NCBI GenBank assembly: GCA_028288705.1
Contig: JAQBNH010000007.1
Coordinates: 248,001 to 312,000 of the forward strand
Origin: Ferruginibacter sp.
Lineage (GTDB): Bacteria; Bacteroidota; Bacteroidia; Chitinophagales; Chitinophagaceae
Direction of reading: 5' to 3'
Length of the DNA stretch: 64,000 nucleotides
The notes under the pieces were generated by a model, which was given only the letters and a program-made list of their open reading frames with translations, ran no database searches and was not told the origin of the DNA. Positions 53,346 through 63,037 of the stretch are shown here, one piece after another. Position 1 is the first letter of the stretch. Every line of letters begins with the position of its first letter. The translations under genes and the position numbers were made by a program.

Positions 53346-54914
53346 TTAGTCCTGAACATTTTTATCAATTCGGTTCGATAAATATATAGTGCCGATCAGG
53401 AAACAAAGCGCCGCCACGGCAATCGGGTACCAAAGCCCAACCAGCGGATCTGTTGTAAAAGAAGCGGATAACAGCGTTGCGATAAAAGGCACCAATCCTC
53501 CAAAAACACCATTGCCAATGTGGTACGGCAGGCTCATCGAAGTATAGCGAATCCGTGTGGGGAAAAGCTCCACCAGGAAAGCCGCAACTGGCCCGTACAC
53601 CATGGTTACGAGGACGATCATGATCCACACCAACCCCATAAATTTCCATTTTAAGGATAGGGGAAGGATTTTATCGACCTGCTGCGGTTTAGCATCAGCG
53701 GCTAAATGCATATCGCCCGTTTTACCCGAAAAAACTGTATCCGCACGGCTTTCAGTAAAAGCGATTTCATTGTCGAGCAGCCAATGCGTTTTTGAGTGTG
53801 TCACAATTTGAAGTTCCCCGTTTTTTTGTGAGCTGTCTGCTTTCACGGGTTCTCTTTCTATAATTCTCGTTTTCGATCCGGGCTGATCGCGTTTTAAAAA
53901 TGCTTCCGTGATATCTGCAGATTTTAGCAAGCTGCCAAAAATGGGCCGGTATAATACTACGCCCAGTAACATGCCCGCCATCATGATCCATTTTCGACCT
54001 ATGCGATCACTCAACGCACCAAATACTAAAAAGAACGGCGTTGCAAGTCCGATTGCCCAAAGCATGATCTCACGATTCTGCATGAATTCCAGCTTCACAG
54101 TATTCTCTAAAAAAGACTGCGCGTAAAACTGTCCGGTATACCAGATAACGCCCTGGCCCATCACTGCCCCAAATAACGCGAGTAACACCATTTTGAAATT
54201 TGCCTTGTTGCCAAAACTTTCTTTCAATGGGTTTGCGGATGTTTCGCCGGAAGATTTAAGTTTTGCATAAAGCGGCGATTCCTCCATTTTCAGGCGGATA
54301 TAAACAGACAGGCCAACAAGCAATATCGAGATCCAGAAAGGGTAACGCCAGCCGCCCCACTCCGCATTAAAACTCAATTCACTCATGCTGCCTTTTACGG
54401 CCATGATCACTCCCAATGCTACGAAGAGCCCGAGTGTTGCCGTCGTTTGAATCCAGCTGGTAAAATAACCACGACGATGAGCCGGTGCATGTTCTGCCAC
54501 ATAAGTAGCCGCACCGCCGTATTCGCCACCCAAGGCCAGGCCCTGAACAAGACGCAGCAGCAATACCAGCAACGGCGCCACGATACCAATCGTTTTATAT
54601 CCCGGCACTAACCCGATCAAAAATGTAGAGCCGCCCATCAACAACAGCGTGAGCAAAAAGGTAGATTTACGGCCGATCATATCGCCGAGCCTCCCGAACA
54701 CGAGGGCACCAAATGGCCTCACTAAAAAGCCCGCTGCGAATATGGCCAGCGTGCTTAATAAAGCTGCTGTATCATTTCCTTCAGGGAAGAATTGAACAGA
54801 AATTGTTTTCGCCAGCATGCCGAAAATGTAAAAATCGTACCACTCGATCAGGGTGCCGAGCGAAGAAGAAAAAATTACTTTCCCGATACCTTTTGTTGCA
54901 GGAGCATTATTCAT
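53346..54914 (-). CDS. MFS transporter, metabolite:H+ symporter (MHS) type
   Basis: A 522-residue inner-membrane transporter with 12 helices. The start region SSSLGTLIEWYDFYIFGMLA and RPFGALVFGRLGDMIGRKSTFLLTLLLMGGSTFLIGLVPGY is diagnostic of the MHS subfamily (organic acids, osmolytes). A second RIGRK motif begins the C-terminal half. About 95 hydrophilic residues (SADITEAFLKRDQPGSK...QPQQVDK) are inserted in a late loop. The ATG at 54914 is chosen; ATGs at 54932 and 55016 also exist in frame, the last overlapping the acs leader. Divergent arrangement with acs suggests acetate or another short-chain acid as substrate (inference). Confidence 0.92.
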   Translation of the reverse strand: MNNAPATKGIGKVIFSSSLGTLIEWYDFYIFGMLAKTISVQFFPEGNDTAALLSTLAIFAAGFLVRPFGALVFGRLGDMIGRKSTFLLTLLLMGGSTFLIGLVPGYKTIGIVAPLLVLLLRLVQGLALGGEYGGAATYVAEHAPAHRRGYFTSWIQTTATLGLFVALGVIMAVKGSMSELSFNAEWGGWRYPFWISILLVGLSVYIRLKMEESPLYAKLKSSGETSANPLKESFGNKANFKMVLLALFGAVMGQGVIWYTGQFYAQSFLENTVKLEFMQNREIMLWAIGLATPFFLVFGALSDRIGRKWIMMAGMLLGVVLYRPIFGSLLKSADITEAFLKRDQPGSKTRIIEREPVKADSSQKNGELQIVTHSKTHWLLDNEIAFTESRADTVFSGKTGDMHLAADAKPQQVDKILPLSLKWKFMGLVWIMIVLVTMVYGPVAAFLVELFPTRIRYTSMSLPYHIGNGVFGGLVPFIATLLSASFTTDPLVGLWYPIAVAALCFLIGTIYLSNRIDKNVQD

Positions 54915-55063
54915 CCGGGTAAGATAATTCATCTTCCGAATATTTCCACCGCAGCTAACGCAAACGATTGCGTGCAAATGAAACATATGAAACATACTGT
55001 TCTCCGGCGGCGCCAACTTTTAAAAATGAATTTGGTACTTTTAGTCTCCCAAAAAAACGCGTT

Positions 55064-56962
55064 ATGAATTATCCTTATCAAATTAATTCCTTCGATCAAT
55101 ACCAGTCTGATTACAAAAGAAGCGTGGCGGATCCGGAAGGATTCTGGGCGGGAATTGCTGAAAATTTTTCCTGGCGGAGGAAATGGGATAAGGTGCTGGA
55201 ATGGAATTTTAAAGATCCCAGGGTCGAATGGTTTATGGGAGGCAAATTGAATATTACAGAGAATTGCCTGGACAGGCACCTGGAGAAAAAAGGAGATGTG
55301 CCGGCGATCATCTGGGAACCGAATAACCCGGAAGAAAAGTCCAGGACACTCACCTATAGCGAACTCCACAAAGAAGTTTGCCGCTTCGCCAATGTCTTAA
55401 AAAATAATGGCGTGGTAAAAGGCGATCGTGTTTGTATTTATATGGGCATGGTACCGGAACTTTCTGTTGCACTGCTGGCATGCGCACGAATCGGTGCGAT
55501 ACACTCGGTAATTTTTGGCGGCTTCAGTGCACAAAGTATTGCTGATCGCCTGCAGGATGCGCGTGCTGAATATATCATTACCTGCGATGGCGCATTCCGT
55601 GGCGCAAAAGATATTCCGCTGAAAGCGATCATCGATGATGCGCTGGTAACCTGCAGTTTTGTAAAACGTGTGATCGTTTTTGAGCGCACAAAAACGCCGG
55701 TGAGTATGATCAAGGGACGCGATGTGTGGTGGTTAGACGAAATGAAAAATGCAGGCGATGATTGCCCCGCAGAAGAAATGGATGCAGAAGATCTGCTCTT
55801 TATTCTCTACACTTCCGGCAGCACAGGAAAACCAAAAGGCGTGGTGCATACCTGTGCGGGTTACATGATATGGGCCGCTTACACGTTTGTGAACGTGTTT
55901 CAATATCAGCCGGGTGATGTACACTTTTGCACAGCAGATATAGGTTGGATAACAGGTCATAGTTATATCGTGTACGGACCATTAGCCGCGGGCGCTACTA
56001 CGATGATCTTTGAAGGCATCCCTACTTATCCTGATGCAGGAAGGTTTTGGGAGATCGTAGACAAACACAACGTAAATATCCTGTACACCGCGCCAACGGC
56101 CATCCGCAGCCTGATGAGTTATGGCACCGCGCCGTTAGAAAATAAAAACTTGTCCTCTTTAAAAACATTAGGGACGGTAGGCGAGCCGATCAATGAAGAA
56201 GCCTGGCATTGGTACGATCAACATATCGGTAAAGGAAAATGCCCGATCGTGGATACTTGGTGGCAAACAGAAACGGGTGGCGTACTTATTTCTAACCTTG
56301 CAGGAGTTACGCCGGCGAAACCCGGATACGCAACGTTGCCCTTACCGGGCGTTCAACCTGTATTGCTGGATGAAAAGGGACAAATCATCGAAGGAAATGA
56401 TGTAAGTGGAAATCTTTGCATCCGTTTTCCATGGCCGGGAATTCTAAGAACAACGTATGGCGATCATGAAAGATGCCGCACGACTTATTTTACGGCTTAC
56501 GAAAATTTATATTTTACCGGTGACGGATGCCTGCGCGATGCCGATGGATTTTACCGCATCACCGGGCGTGTTGATGATGTGCTCAACGTAAGCGGCCATC
56601 GTATCGGAACTGCCGAAGTGGAGAATGCGATCAACATGCATAGTGGCGTGATTGAAAGTGCTGTTGTTGGCTTCCCGCATGAAATTAAAGGACAGGGTAT
56701 TTATGCATACGTGATCTTTACAGGAAACCTCGAAGGCGACCTAACCAGAAAAGATATTGCCCAAACAGTCACAAGGATCATCGGGCCGATTGCAAAGCCA
56801 GACAAGATCCAATTCGTAACAGGTTTGCCCAAAACCCGGAGCGGCAAAATCATGCGCCGCATTTTAAGAAAAATTGCAGAAGGTGAAATGAGTCAACTCG
56901 GGGATACCAGCACATTACTGGATCCTGCTGTGGTGGAAGAAATCAAGAAAGGAAAATTATAA
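55064..56962 (+). CDS. acs: Acetate--CoA ligase (acetyl-CoA synthetase)
   Basis: Makes acetyl-CoA from acetate, ATP and CoA. The 632-residue chain carries the P-loop YTSGSTGKPKGV, ADIGWITGHSYIVYGPL, the WWQTETGG motif, SGHRIGTAEVENA and the C-terminal catalytic lysine in KTRSGKIMRR, a site of regulation by acetylation in many bacteria. The frame opens at 54968, but the conserved N-terminus (YQINSFDQYQSDYKRSVADPEGFW) begins at the ATG at 55064. Propionate or other short acids remain possible substrates. A near -7 box TACTTTTA lies about 25 nt before the ATG. Confidence 0.96.
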   Translation: MNYPYQINSFDQYQSDYKRSVADPEGFWAGIAENFSWRRKWDKVLEWNFKDPRVEWFMGGKLNITENCLDRHLEKKGDVPAIIWEPNNPEEKSRTLTYSELHKEVCRFANVLKNNGVVKGDRVCIYMGMVPELSVALLACARIGAIHSVIFGGFSAQSIADRLQDARAEYIITCDGAFRGAKDIPLKAIIDDALVTCSFVKRVIVFERTKTPVSMIKGRDVWWLDEMKNAGDDCPAEEMDAEDLLFILYTSGSTGKPKGVVHTCAGYMIWAAYTFVNVFQYQPGDVHFCTADIGWITGHSYIVYGPLAAGATTMIFEGIPTYPDAGRFWEIVDKHNVNILYTAPTAIRSLMSYGTAPLENKNLSSLKTLGTVGEPINEEAWHWYDQHIGKGKCPIVDTWWQTETGGVLISNLAGVTPAKPGYATLPLPGVQPVLLDEKGQIIEGNDVSGNLCIRFPWPGILRTTYGDHERCRTTYFTAYENLYFTGDGCLRDADGFYRITGRVDDVLNVSGHRIGTAEVENAINMHSGVIESAVVGFPHEIKGQGIYAYVIFTGNLEGDLTRKDIAQTVTRIIGPIAKPDKIQFVTGLPKTRSGKIMRRILRKIAEGEMSQLGDTSTLLDPAVVEEIKKGKL

Positions 56963-57000
56963 GGCAATAGCGCGGAAATGATCAGTTGCTGAATAAATGC

Positions 57001-57031
57001 AAAAAAAGCCGGCGTTATGGCCGGCTTTTTT
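57001..57031. terminator. Bidirectional terminator between acs and the M16 peptidase gene
   Basis: The left arm AGCCGGC (57007-57013, after a run of A) pairs with GCCGGCT (57020-57026, before a run of T), loop GTTATG, between convergent genes. Confidence 0.92.
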
Positions 57032-57050
57032 CATGAATAAAATCAATGTA

Positions 57051-59984
57051 TTAATATCCGAAGATTTCTTCAAGGGTTAATTTTTTTACCGCGCCATACT
57101 TCTGCATGTCGGCCATCGGTAAATTTTTTTCCGATGCCACGATGCAATACGTGTATGGTTTATTAGCGATGTACTTTGTGTGAAAGGCCTGTAATTCTTT
57201 AAAGCCAATACCATTCACAGCGGCATAGGTTTTCTTCCTGATATCTTCATTCAGCCCTTTTTGTTGTGCAGTGAGATAGTTGAAAATAATGCCATCCTGC
57301 GTGATCCTTTCCGTTTCAATGTCTTTTCGGATACTGCTTCTGGCGAAATCGATATTCGATTGCACGTCGGGAATTTCGTTCAGCAATTCATTCATGGCTA
57401 CAACGGCCTCATTAAATTTATCTGCCTGGCTGCCAACATATGCCATTGTATAAAACGGATCTGTTTTTTTATCAGGTACAGAATAAAAAGCGAAGGTTGA
57501 ATAAGCGAGTGCTTTTGATTCGCGAATGGTTTGGAACACCAACGCACCCATACCTCCACCGAAATAATTATTGAACACAGCCACGACCGGTTCTTCAGCA
57601 GCATTGTACAGGTTGTTATTGCGTACCCATCGTGTTTCAGCCTGCACCATATTGTAATCAGCAAACAATACCTGGTTTGCAGTTTGCTGCACGGGCGTGA
57701 ACTGCATTTTCTCAGCAGGCATTTTAAAACTGCCAGGTAATTTGTGCAGGTTCTTCAACGATGCGGTTAATGCAGGTAAAGGTTTTGGTCCGTAATAAAT
57801 GATCTTATGGCTATAGTCATTCATGCTATGCAGGATATTCACGAGTTCGGTTGAGTTGGTGTTCATCACTTCTTCATTGCCCAACACATAATTAGAGGGA
57901 TTTAAGGCCCCGAAGCGTGCGTAGTTCGTGAGTCCTGTAAGGATAGCGCCTTTGCTCAATTTCGCATCCGCCCTGGTTTTACTGATACGCGCTTTCATTG
58001 ATTTCAAAGCTGCCTCGTCGGGCTTGCAAGTGGCAAGAATAGTCTCAAACAAAGAAACTGCTTTGTCGAAATTTTCCTGCAACCCTTCGATCATCACTGT
58101 TGTATATTCTGCCGAACTGCTCATGTTGAAACTGCAGGCGATTTTATAAAACTCTTTGCTGATCTCTTCAGCACTCATTTTATCCGTGCTGAGGTATTGC
58201 AGGTATTGCGCTGCTAATGCCAGTTTCTTATTATTCCATGTGCCCATATCATAACGGTAACGCAGGCGGAAAATGCTATTGTCTTTGTTCTGAACATACA
58301 ACACTTCCGCAGGGCCCATCTTCGATTTTTGGAGATCTTTATTGTAATCGATCCAAACAGGCTTCACCTGCGTAGCCGGCATATTATTTACTTTCTTAAC
58401 GAATGCCGATTGCGCATTACGATTTGTCTCTACCGGCGTGATGGCAGGTTTTTCTACTTTTACAATATTTTTATCCTCGCCTTTTCTTTTGTACACCAAC
58501 GCATAATTATCCTGGAAATAATTGTTGGCAAAAGCGACAATATCCTTTTTAGTAATCTTAGAAAGGTTATTTACGTAAGCCACATTGTTTTTCCAATCCA
58601 GTTCGTTGGTAAAAGCATCCATCAGGTCTGATGCACGCGAGCTATACGATTCAGAAGCCAGGATTGCATTTTTCTTTTGGTTGTTAACGATTGAGGTGAT
58701 CAGGTTATCATCAAAATTTCCTTTTTTAAGGTTTTCAATTTCACCGAGCATCAATGTTTTCACTTCTTCCAGGGACTGGCCTTGTGTAGCATTTCCGCTC
58801 ATATACAACACGCCATAGTCGATCAGCGTATAAGCGAATGCAGATGCACGCAGCAACTTTTGCTTCTTCACGAGATTCAGATCCATCAGGCCGGCCTTGC
58901 CATTCGTCAGGATTTGCCCAACAAGATCTGCCAGCAAAATATCCTTTGATTTATTTCCCGGCAGGCGGAACCCGATCGTTACGCTTTCTGCATCCGGACC
59001 AACAACCTCCGAAATGATCGGTGCAGTGATGGGTGTTTCTGCTTCAAACATATATTTCGATACCGGCTTATTCTGCATGTAAGAAAATGCCAGATCGATT
59101 TTTTTGATCAGCTCATCAGGGTTAAAATCCCCCGACATGATCACGGCCATATTGTTCGGCACATAATATTTGTTGTAATATTTCCGGATCTCTACCAGCG
59201 AAGGATTTTTTAAATGTTCGATTGTTCCGATCGTTGTTTGCTTCCCGTAATTATGGTTGCGGAACAATTCTGCAAATAACTTTTCCTGTACTTTGCGGCC
59301 ATCGTTATCCAATCCACGGTTTTTTTCTTCATACACGGCTTCCAGTTCTGTATGAAAAATACGCAACTGGGGATTACGGAAGCGCTCCGATTGTACCGCT
59401 AAATATTTGTCGATTGAGCCTGAAGGAACGTCATCCGTGTAAACAGTTTGTTCAAAAGAGGTAAACGCATTCGTTCCCTGGGCACCCATTGCACCCATCA
59501 TTTTATCATACTCATTCGCGATTGCATATTTACTCGCAACGCCTGAAACAGAATCGATGCGGTGGTAGATGGCTTTGCGTTCTGCCGGATCCGTTGTTTT
59601 TGTATACAGTTCGTACAAGGCGTCGATCTTGTCCAATTCTGGTTTTTCTTTCGCCCAATCCAAAGAACCAAATTTATCAGTGCCTTTGAACAACATATGC
59701 TCAAGGTAATGTGCCAGCCCGGTGTTGGTGGAAGGATCGGTTTTGCTCCCGGCTTTCGTGGCAATGTAACTCTGGATCCGCGGGTCTTTTTTTGTCGGAC
59801 TTAAAATTACGGTAAGGCCGTTCTTCAGCGTATAGAACCGTGCCTTTGCGGGGTCGTTCGTTACATATTTATAGGTGTAACCTGCACTCGTCGCTTCCTT
59901 CCATTCAATAGGAGCAGACTGGGCCATCGCCTGCTGCAGTGAAAGGCTTGCCAGTACGGGCGCAATCGTTCGAAGTAATTTCAT
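57051..59984 (-). CDS. M16-family zinc peptidase (two-domain, exported)
   Basis: A 977-residue secreted or periplasmic metallopeptidase of the pitrilysin/insulinase type. Signal peptide 1-22 (ending QQAMAQ). Inverted zinc motif His92-Tyr-Leu-Glu95-His96 in GLAHYLEHMLFKGT with a distal ELEAVYEEKNRG (about residue 212) as the third ligand. The N-terminal active half is followed by a second, inactive M16 half from about 550 (YFGGGMGALVFQTIRESKALAYSTFAFY), a normal layout for the long form. Likely degrades peptides in the periplasm. Confidence 0.95.
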   Translation of the reverse strand: MKLLRTIAPVLASLSLQQAMAQSAPIEWKEATSAGYTYKYVTNDPAKARFYTLKNGLTVILSPTKKDPRIQSYIATKAGSKTDPSTNTGLAHYLEHMLFKGTDKFGSLDWAKEKPELDKIDALYELYTKTTDPAERKAIYHRIDSVSGVASKYAIANEYDKMMGAMGAQGTNAFTSFEQTVYTDDVPSGSIDKYLAVQSERFRNPQLRIFHTELEAVYEEKNRGLDNDGRKVQEKLFAELFRNHNYGKQTTIGTIEHLKNPSLVEIRKYYNKYYVPNNMAVIMSGDFNPDELIKKIDLAFSYMQNKPVSKYMFEAETPITAPIISEVVGPDAESVTIGFRLPGNKSKDILLADLVGQILTNGKAGLMDLNLVKKQKLLRASAFAYTLIDYGVLYMSGNATQGQSLEEVKTLMLGEIENLKKGNFDDNLITSIVNNQKKNAILASESYSSRASDLMDAFTNELDWKNNVAYVNNLSKITKKDIVAFANNYFQDNYALVYKRKGEDKNIVKVEKPAITPVETNRNAQSAFVKKVNNMPATQVKPVWIDYNKDLQKSKMGPAEVLYVQNKDNSIFRLRYRYDMGTWNNKKLALAAQYLQYLSTDKMSAEEISKEFYKIACSFNMSSSAEYTTVMIEGLQENFDKAVSLFETILATCKPDEAALKSMKARISKTRADAKLSKGAILTGLTNYARFGALNPSNYVLGNEEVMNTNSTELVNILHSMNDYSHKIIYYGPKPLPALTASLKNLHKLPGSFKMPAEKMQFTPVQQTANQVLFADYNMVQAETRWVRNNNLYNAAEEPVVAVFNNYFGGGMGALVFQTIRESKALAYSTFAFYSVPDKKTDPFYTMAYVGSQADKFNEAVVAMNELLNEIPDVQSNIDFARSSIRKDIETERITQDGIIFNYLTAQQKGLNEDIRKKTYAAVNGIGFKELQAFHTKYIANKPYTYCIVASEKNLPMADMQKYGAVKKLTLEEIFGY

Positions 59985-60060
59985 AATCGTTGTTTAAATT
60001 GATCAGCGCTAAAAATAATATATTAATCGCTAAAGCCCTTCATTTATACAGGCTTTAAAC

Positions 60061-60068
60061 TAATTTTG
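60061..60068 (+). promoter_or_regulatory. Candidate -7 box TAATTTTG
   Basis: Full TAnnTTTG match ending 6 nt before the ATG at 60075. A leader of almost no length would result. Confidence 0.3.
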
Positions 60069-60074
60069 GCCACC

Positions 60075-61010
60075 ATGAACAAACTGCTGAAATTTTTACT
60101 GCGAACCATTCTCGTCCTCTTCCTGTTGCTGAATATTGTGCTGATGTTTCATGCCTATAAGTTTACGCATTTTTATAACCGTGATGAAGTGGCCGTTCAA
60201 AAGCCATCAGATAAATCGGGCTGGGATAAAACAAGAGAAATATTTTTGGGCATCAATGCCGTTAAGCAGGCAAACATTGCGCCTGACACAGCATTCACGG
60301 CATTTTATCTCACAACAAAAGACGGACTAAAGCTGGAAGCCTGGCAGATGCCCGTACCTGATGCGAAAGGAACAGTTGCCCTATTTCATGGACATGGTTC
60401 AAAAAAATCTGCCGTATTAAATGAAGCTTATAGTTTCCGGAAACTGGGTTACAATGCGATCCTCCTTGATTTCCGCGCGCATGGAAACAGTGAGGGCAAT
60501 ACCTGCACCATTGGGTTTAAAGAAGCCGAAGATGTAAAGTTATTATACGATCATATTAAAAATACCGGTGAAAAAAATATCGTGCTCTGGGGAATTTCCA
60601 TGGGCGCCGCCACCATTACGAAAGCAGTTGCCGAATATAAATTAACGCCGGCGAAAATTATATTGGAAATGCCTTTCGCAACAATGATGGATGCGGTGGA
60701 AGGAAGGGTAAAAATGATGAAGCTGCCGGCACAACCCATCTCTACGTTACTTACATTTTGGGGCGGTACTGAAAACGGATTCTGGGCATATAATTTTAAA
60801 CCAGCTGAATATGTAAAATCGATACAATGCCCGGTGTTACTGCAGTGGGGACGTCACGATCCGCGTGTTGCTTCAAGAGAAACTCAGCTGATTTATAACA
60901 ATATACCTGCTAAAAAAACGCTGGTAGTGTACGAAAACAGTGGCCATGAATCGCTTTGTACAAAAGAGCCGCAAAAATGGACTGCTGCTATAACTGCTTT
61001 TTTACAATGA
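60075..61010 (+). CDS. Membrane-anchored alpha/beta hydrolase
   Basis: A 311-residue hydrolase. One N-terminal membrane helix (about 5-26) anchors a periplasmic or cytoplasmic domain. The catalytic triad is visible as Ser175 in GISMG, Asp in WGRHDPRV (about 262) and His in ENSGHES (about 293). HGHG (105-108) supplies the oxyanion hole. The start is the ATG at 60075; a TTG at 60066 was discarded. Its stop overlaps the queA start by 4 nt (ATGA), so translation is probably coupled. Substrate unknown (esterase, thioesterase or peptidase). Confidence 0.92.
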   Translation: MNKLLKFLLRTILVLFLLLNIVLMFHAYKFTHFYNRDEVAVQKPSDKSGWDKTREIFLGINAVKQANIAPDTAFTAFYLTTKDGLKLEAWQMPVPDAKGTVALFHGHGSKKSAVLNEAYSFRKLGYNAILLDFRAHGNSEGNTCTIGFKEAEDVKLLYDHIKNTGEKNIVLWGISMGAATITKAVAEYKLTPAKIILEMPFATMMDAVEGRVKMMKLPAQPISTLLTFWGGTENGFWAYNFKPAEYVKSIQCPVLLQWGRHDPRVASRETQLIYNNIPAKKTLVVYENSGHESLCTKEPQKWTAAITAFLQ

Positions 61011-62236
61011 CGAATCCCGGCGATATCTCCATACTCGATTACACTTATGATCTTCCTGACAACAGGATTGCTTTACACCCGCTGGAAGAACGCGATGCAT
61101 CCAGGTTATTGGTGTACCGCGATGGGCAATTGCAGGAATCAGAGTTTAAAAAGCTTCCCGGCTTCCTGCCGGAACGTTCACTTTTAGTTTTTAATAATAC
61201 GCGGGTGATCAATGCCCGGATCCGTTTTAAAAAAACGACCGGCGCCACCATAGAGATCTTTTGCCTCGAACCAGTCGGACAGATCAGTGATTATGCCAGC
61301 GTCATGTCGGCAACCGGCTCCGTCACCTGGAAATGCCTGGTTGGTGGCGCAGCCAAATGGAAAGAGGAGATCCTGGAAAAGGAATTGATTATCGGGGACA
61401 AACCAGTCATCCTCCGCGCAAAGATACAAGAGAAGATCACTGGCGCTTATATCATCGGCCTTTCCTGGGAACCAGCGCAGCTATCTTTTGCCGAGATCAT
61501 AGAAGTTGCCGGCGATGTGCCTTTGCCTCCTTACATTAAAAGATCAGCAGCGAGCGAGGATTCCAACCGGTATCAAACCATTTTTGCGGAACAGGAAGGT
61601 TCAGTTGCGGCACCAACAGCAGGATTGCATTTTACAGAAAATATTTTTGCAGCCTTAAAAGAGAAGAATATTTCTAAAACATTCGTTACGCTTCATGTCG
61701 GAGCGGGCACATTCAAGCCTGTGAAAGCGGATACGATGCTGGACCATGATATGCATGCCGAATACATCGATGTTTCGGCTGCAACAATTCAACAACTTAT
61801 CAGGCAGGAGGAAAATATCTGCGCGGTGGGCACCACATCTTTAAGGACACTGGAATCGCTTTACTGGCTTGGCGTAAAGGCAATCCTGTTTCCTTCCTTA
61901 ACATCCCTCGATATAACGCAATGGGAAGTTTATCAATCTCCCATGCGCGATCATAACTTTAGCGCAGCAACAGCTTTAACAGGCTTATTATCGTGGATGG
62001 AAAAAAACGGGAGCACAAGCTTATTCACGCAAACGCAAATCTTGATCGCACCGGGATACTGTTTTCGCATCGCGGATATGCTGATCACTAATTTTCATCA
62101 GCCACAATCCACCTTGTTGTTACTGGTGGCGGCAGCAATAGGTTCTGACTGGAAAAAAATGTACAACTACGCGCTGGAAAATGATTTTCGGTTCCTGAGT
62201 TATGGTGATGGAAACCTGATCTTTATTAACGGATAA
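61007..62236 (+). CDS. queA: tRNA preQ1(34) S-adenosylmethionine ribosyltransferase-isomerase
   Basis: Makes epoxyqueuosine at the wobble position of GUN-anticodon tRNAs, using SAM. A 409-residue chain with N-terminal LDYTYDLPDNRIALHPLEERDASRLLVYRDG, LPPYIKRSA, YQTIFAEQEGSVAAPTAGLHFTENI, THVGAGTFKPV-type motif FVTLHVGAGTFKPV, and TNFHQPQSTLLLLVAA. It is longer than most QueA proteins (about 350), mainly through an insert in the first half, which is usual in Bacteroidota. The conserved start is the ATG at 61007, after 17 unconserved in-frame codons. Confidence 0.95.
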   Translation: MTNPGDISILDYTYDLPDNRIALHPLEERDASRLLVYRDGQLQESEFKKLPGFLPERSLLVFNNTRVINARIRFKKTTGATIEIFCLEPVGQISDYASVMSATGSVTWKCLVGGAAKWKEEILEKELIIGDKPVILRAKIQEKITGAYIIGLSWEPAQLSFAEIIEVAGDVPLPPYIKRSAASEDSNRYQTIFAEQEGSVAAPTAGLHFTENIFAALKEKNISKTFVTLHVGAGTFKPVKADTMLDHDMHAEYIDVSAATIQQLIRQEENICAVGTTSLRTLESLYWLGVKAILFPSLTSLDITQWEVYQSPMRDHNFSAATALTGLLSWMEKNGSTSLFTQTQILIAPGYCFRIADMLITNFHQPQSTLLLLVAAAIGSDWKKMYNYALENDFRFLSYGDGNLIFING

Positions 62237-62818
62237 TTAAGGTTGAATCGTCACCCTTGTCCCAACCTGGATATAACTGAAGAGGTCCTTCATTTCAGAA
62301 TATTTTACAGAAACGCAACCATCCGTCCAGTTGTAGAAATTATCTACCGTCCATTCTTCTTCCGGACGTGTGGCATGGATCGCAATTCCATCACCAATCT
62401 TTGCATTTGCAGGCAACTGACCTTTGGCTTTTCGTTCATTAAAGCGGCGGAAACTTTCTGCAGTAGGATAATCCAGTAAGAGTTCCGGCCCCCATTTATT
62501 ATGGATTTTTTTAAGCACGATCTTAAACGTGCCGGTTGGCGTGCGGCGATCCCCTTCGCGCATTTTATCACTCAGGTCTTTACTGCCAAAAACGATCGGG
62601 TAGGTTGCGTACCAACCTTCGTCGTCAAAAACTTTAAGTTCGTAATCGCTTTTGTCGATAATGATATAGTAGGGATTTTCCGCAAGCGTAGCAAATTTGC
62701 GCGCAACGCCAGCGCTCTTATGAACATATTTTTTGTTGTTGCCAGGCACAAATGCCATCAGCAACAGCAGTGGAGCGAGAGCGTAATAAGCCGGAGAAAA
62801 GCGGAGTTTCATTTTCAA
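62237..62818 (-). CDS. L,D-transpeptidase (YkuD domain), exported
   Basis: A 193-residue peptidoglycan-modifying enzyme. Signal/anchor helix about 11-25. YkuD domain about 48-193: YYIIIDKSDYELKVFDDEG at the start, TPTGTFKIVLKK, IAIHATR with His148 and the nucleophile Cys168 in NWTDGCVSV. The usual SHGC reads TDGC; the preceding histidine is replaced by Asp, a change I have seen in the WTDGC-type subgroup. Its end abuts the end of queA on the other strand. Confidence 0.93.
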   Translation of the reverse strand: MKMKLRFSPAYYALAPLLLLMAFVPGNNKKYVHKSAGVARKFATLAENPYYIIIDKSDYELKVFDDEGWYATYPIVFGSKDLSDKMREGDRRTPTGTFKIVLKKIHNKWGPELLLDYPTAESFRRFNERKAKGQLPANAKIGDGIAIHATRPEEEWTVDNFYNWTDGCVSVKYSEMKDLFSYIQVGTRVTIQP

Positions 62819-62975
62819 TAGATTTGTGCGCTAGTTGTCAAACGACATGCCACAGACTTATATTATTTACCTGTGGATAACATTAACAAACAATAGTGAA
62901 ATTAAATTCTTTTTATATCCCTTCCTTTTAAAAATTGGTAAATTTTCTTAACAGATATCGGAATGTGAACAAATA

Positions 62976-63017
62976 AAAAACCTCCGCCTGCTTTGAAATT
63001 TCTTTGCAGGGCGAAGG
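62976..63017 (-). terminator. Imperfect terminator hairpin of the barrel gene
   Basis: On the minus strand CCTTCGCCCTGC (63006-63017) pairs with GCAGGCGGAGG (62981-62991, one bulge and one G-U) and is followed by a T run opposite 62976-62980. It lies 21 nt after the stop codon at 63038. The gap 62819-62975 has no gene. Confidence 0.7.
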
Positions 63018-63037
63018 TCGCTGAGAAGTATTTTTAT

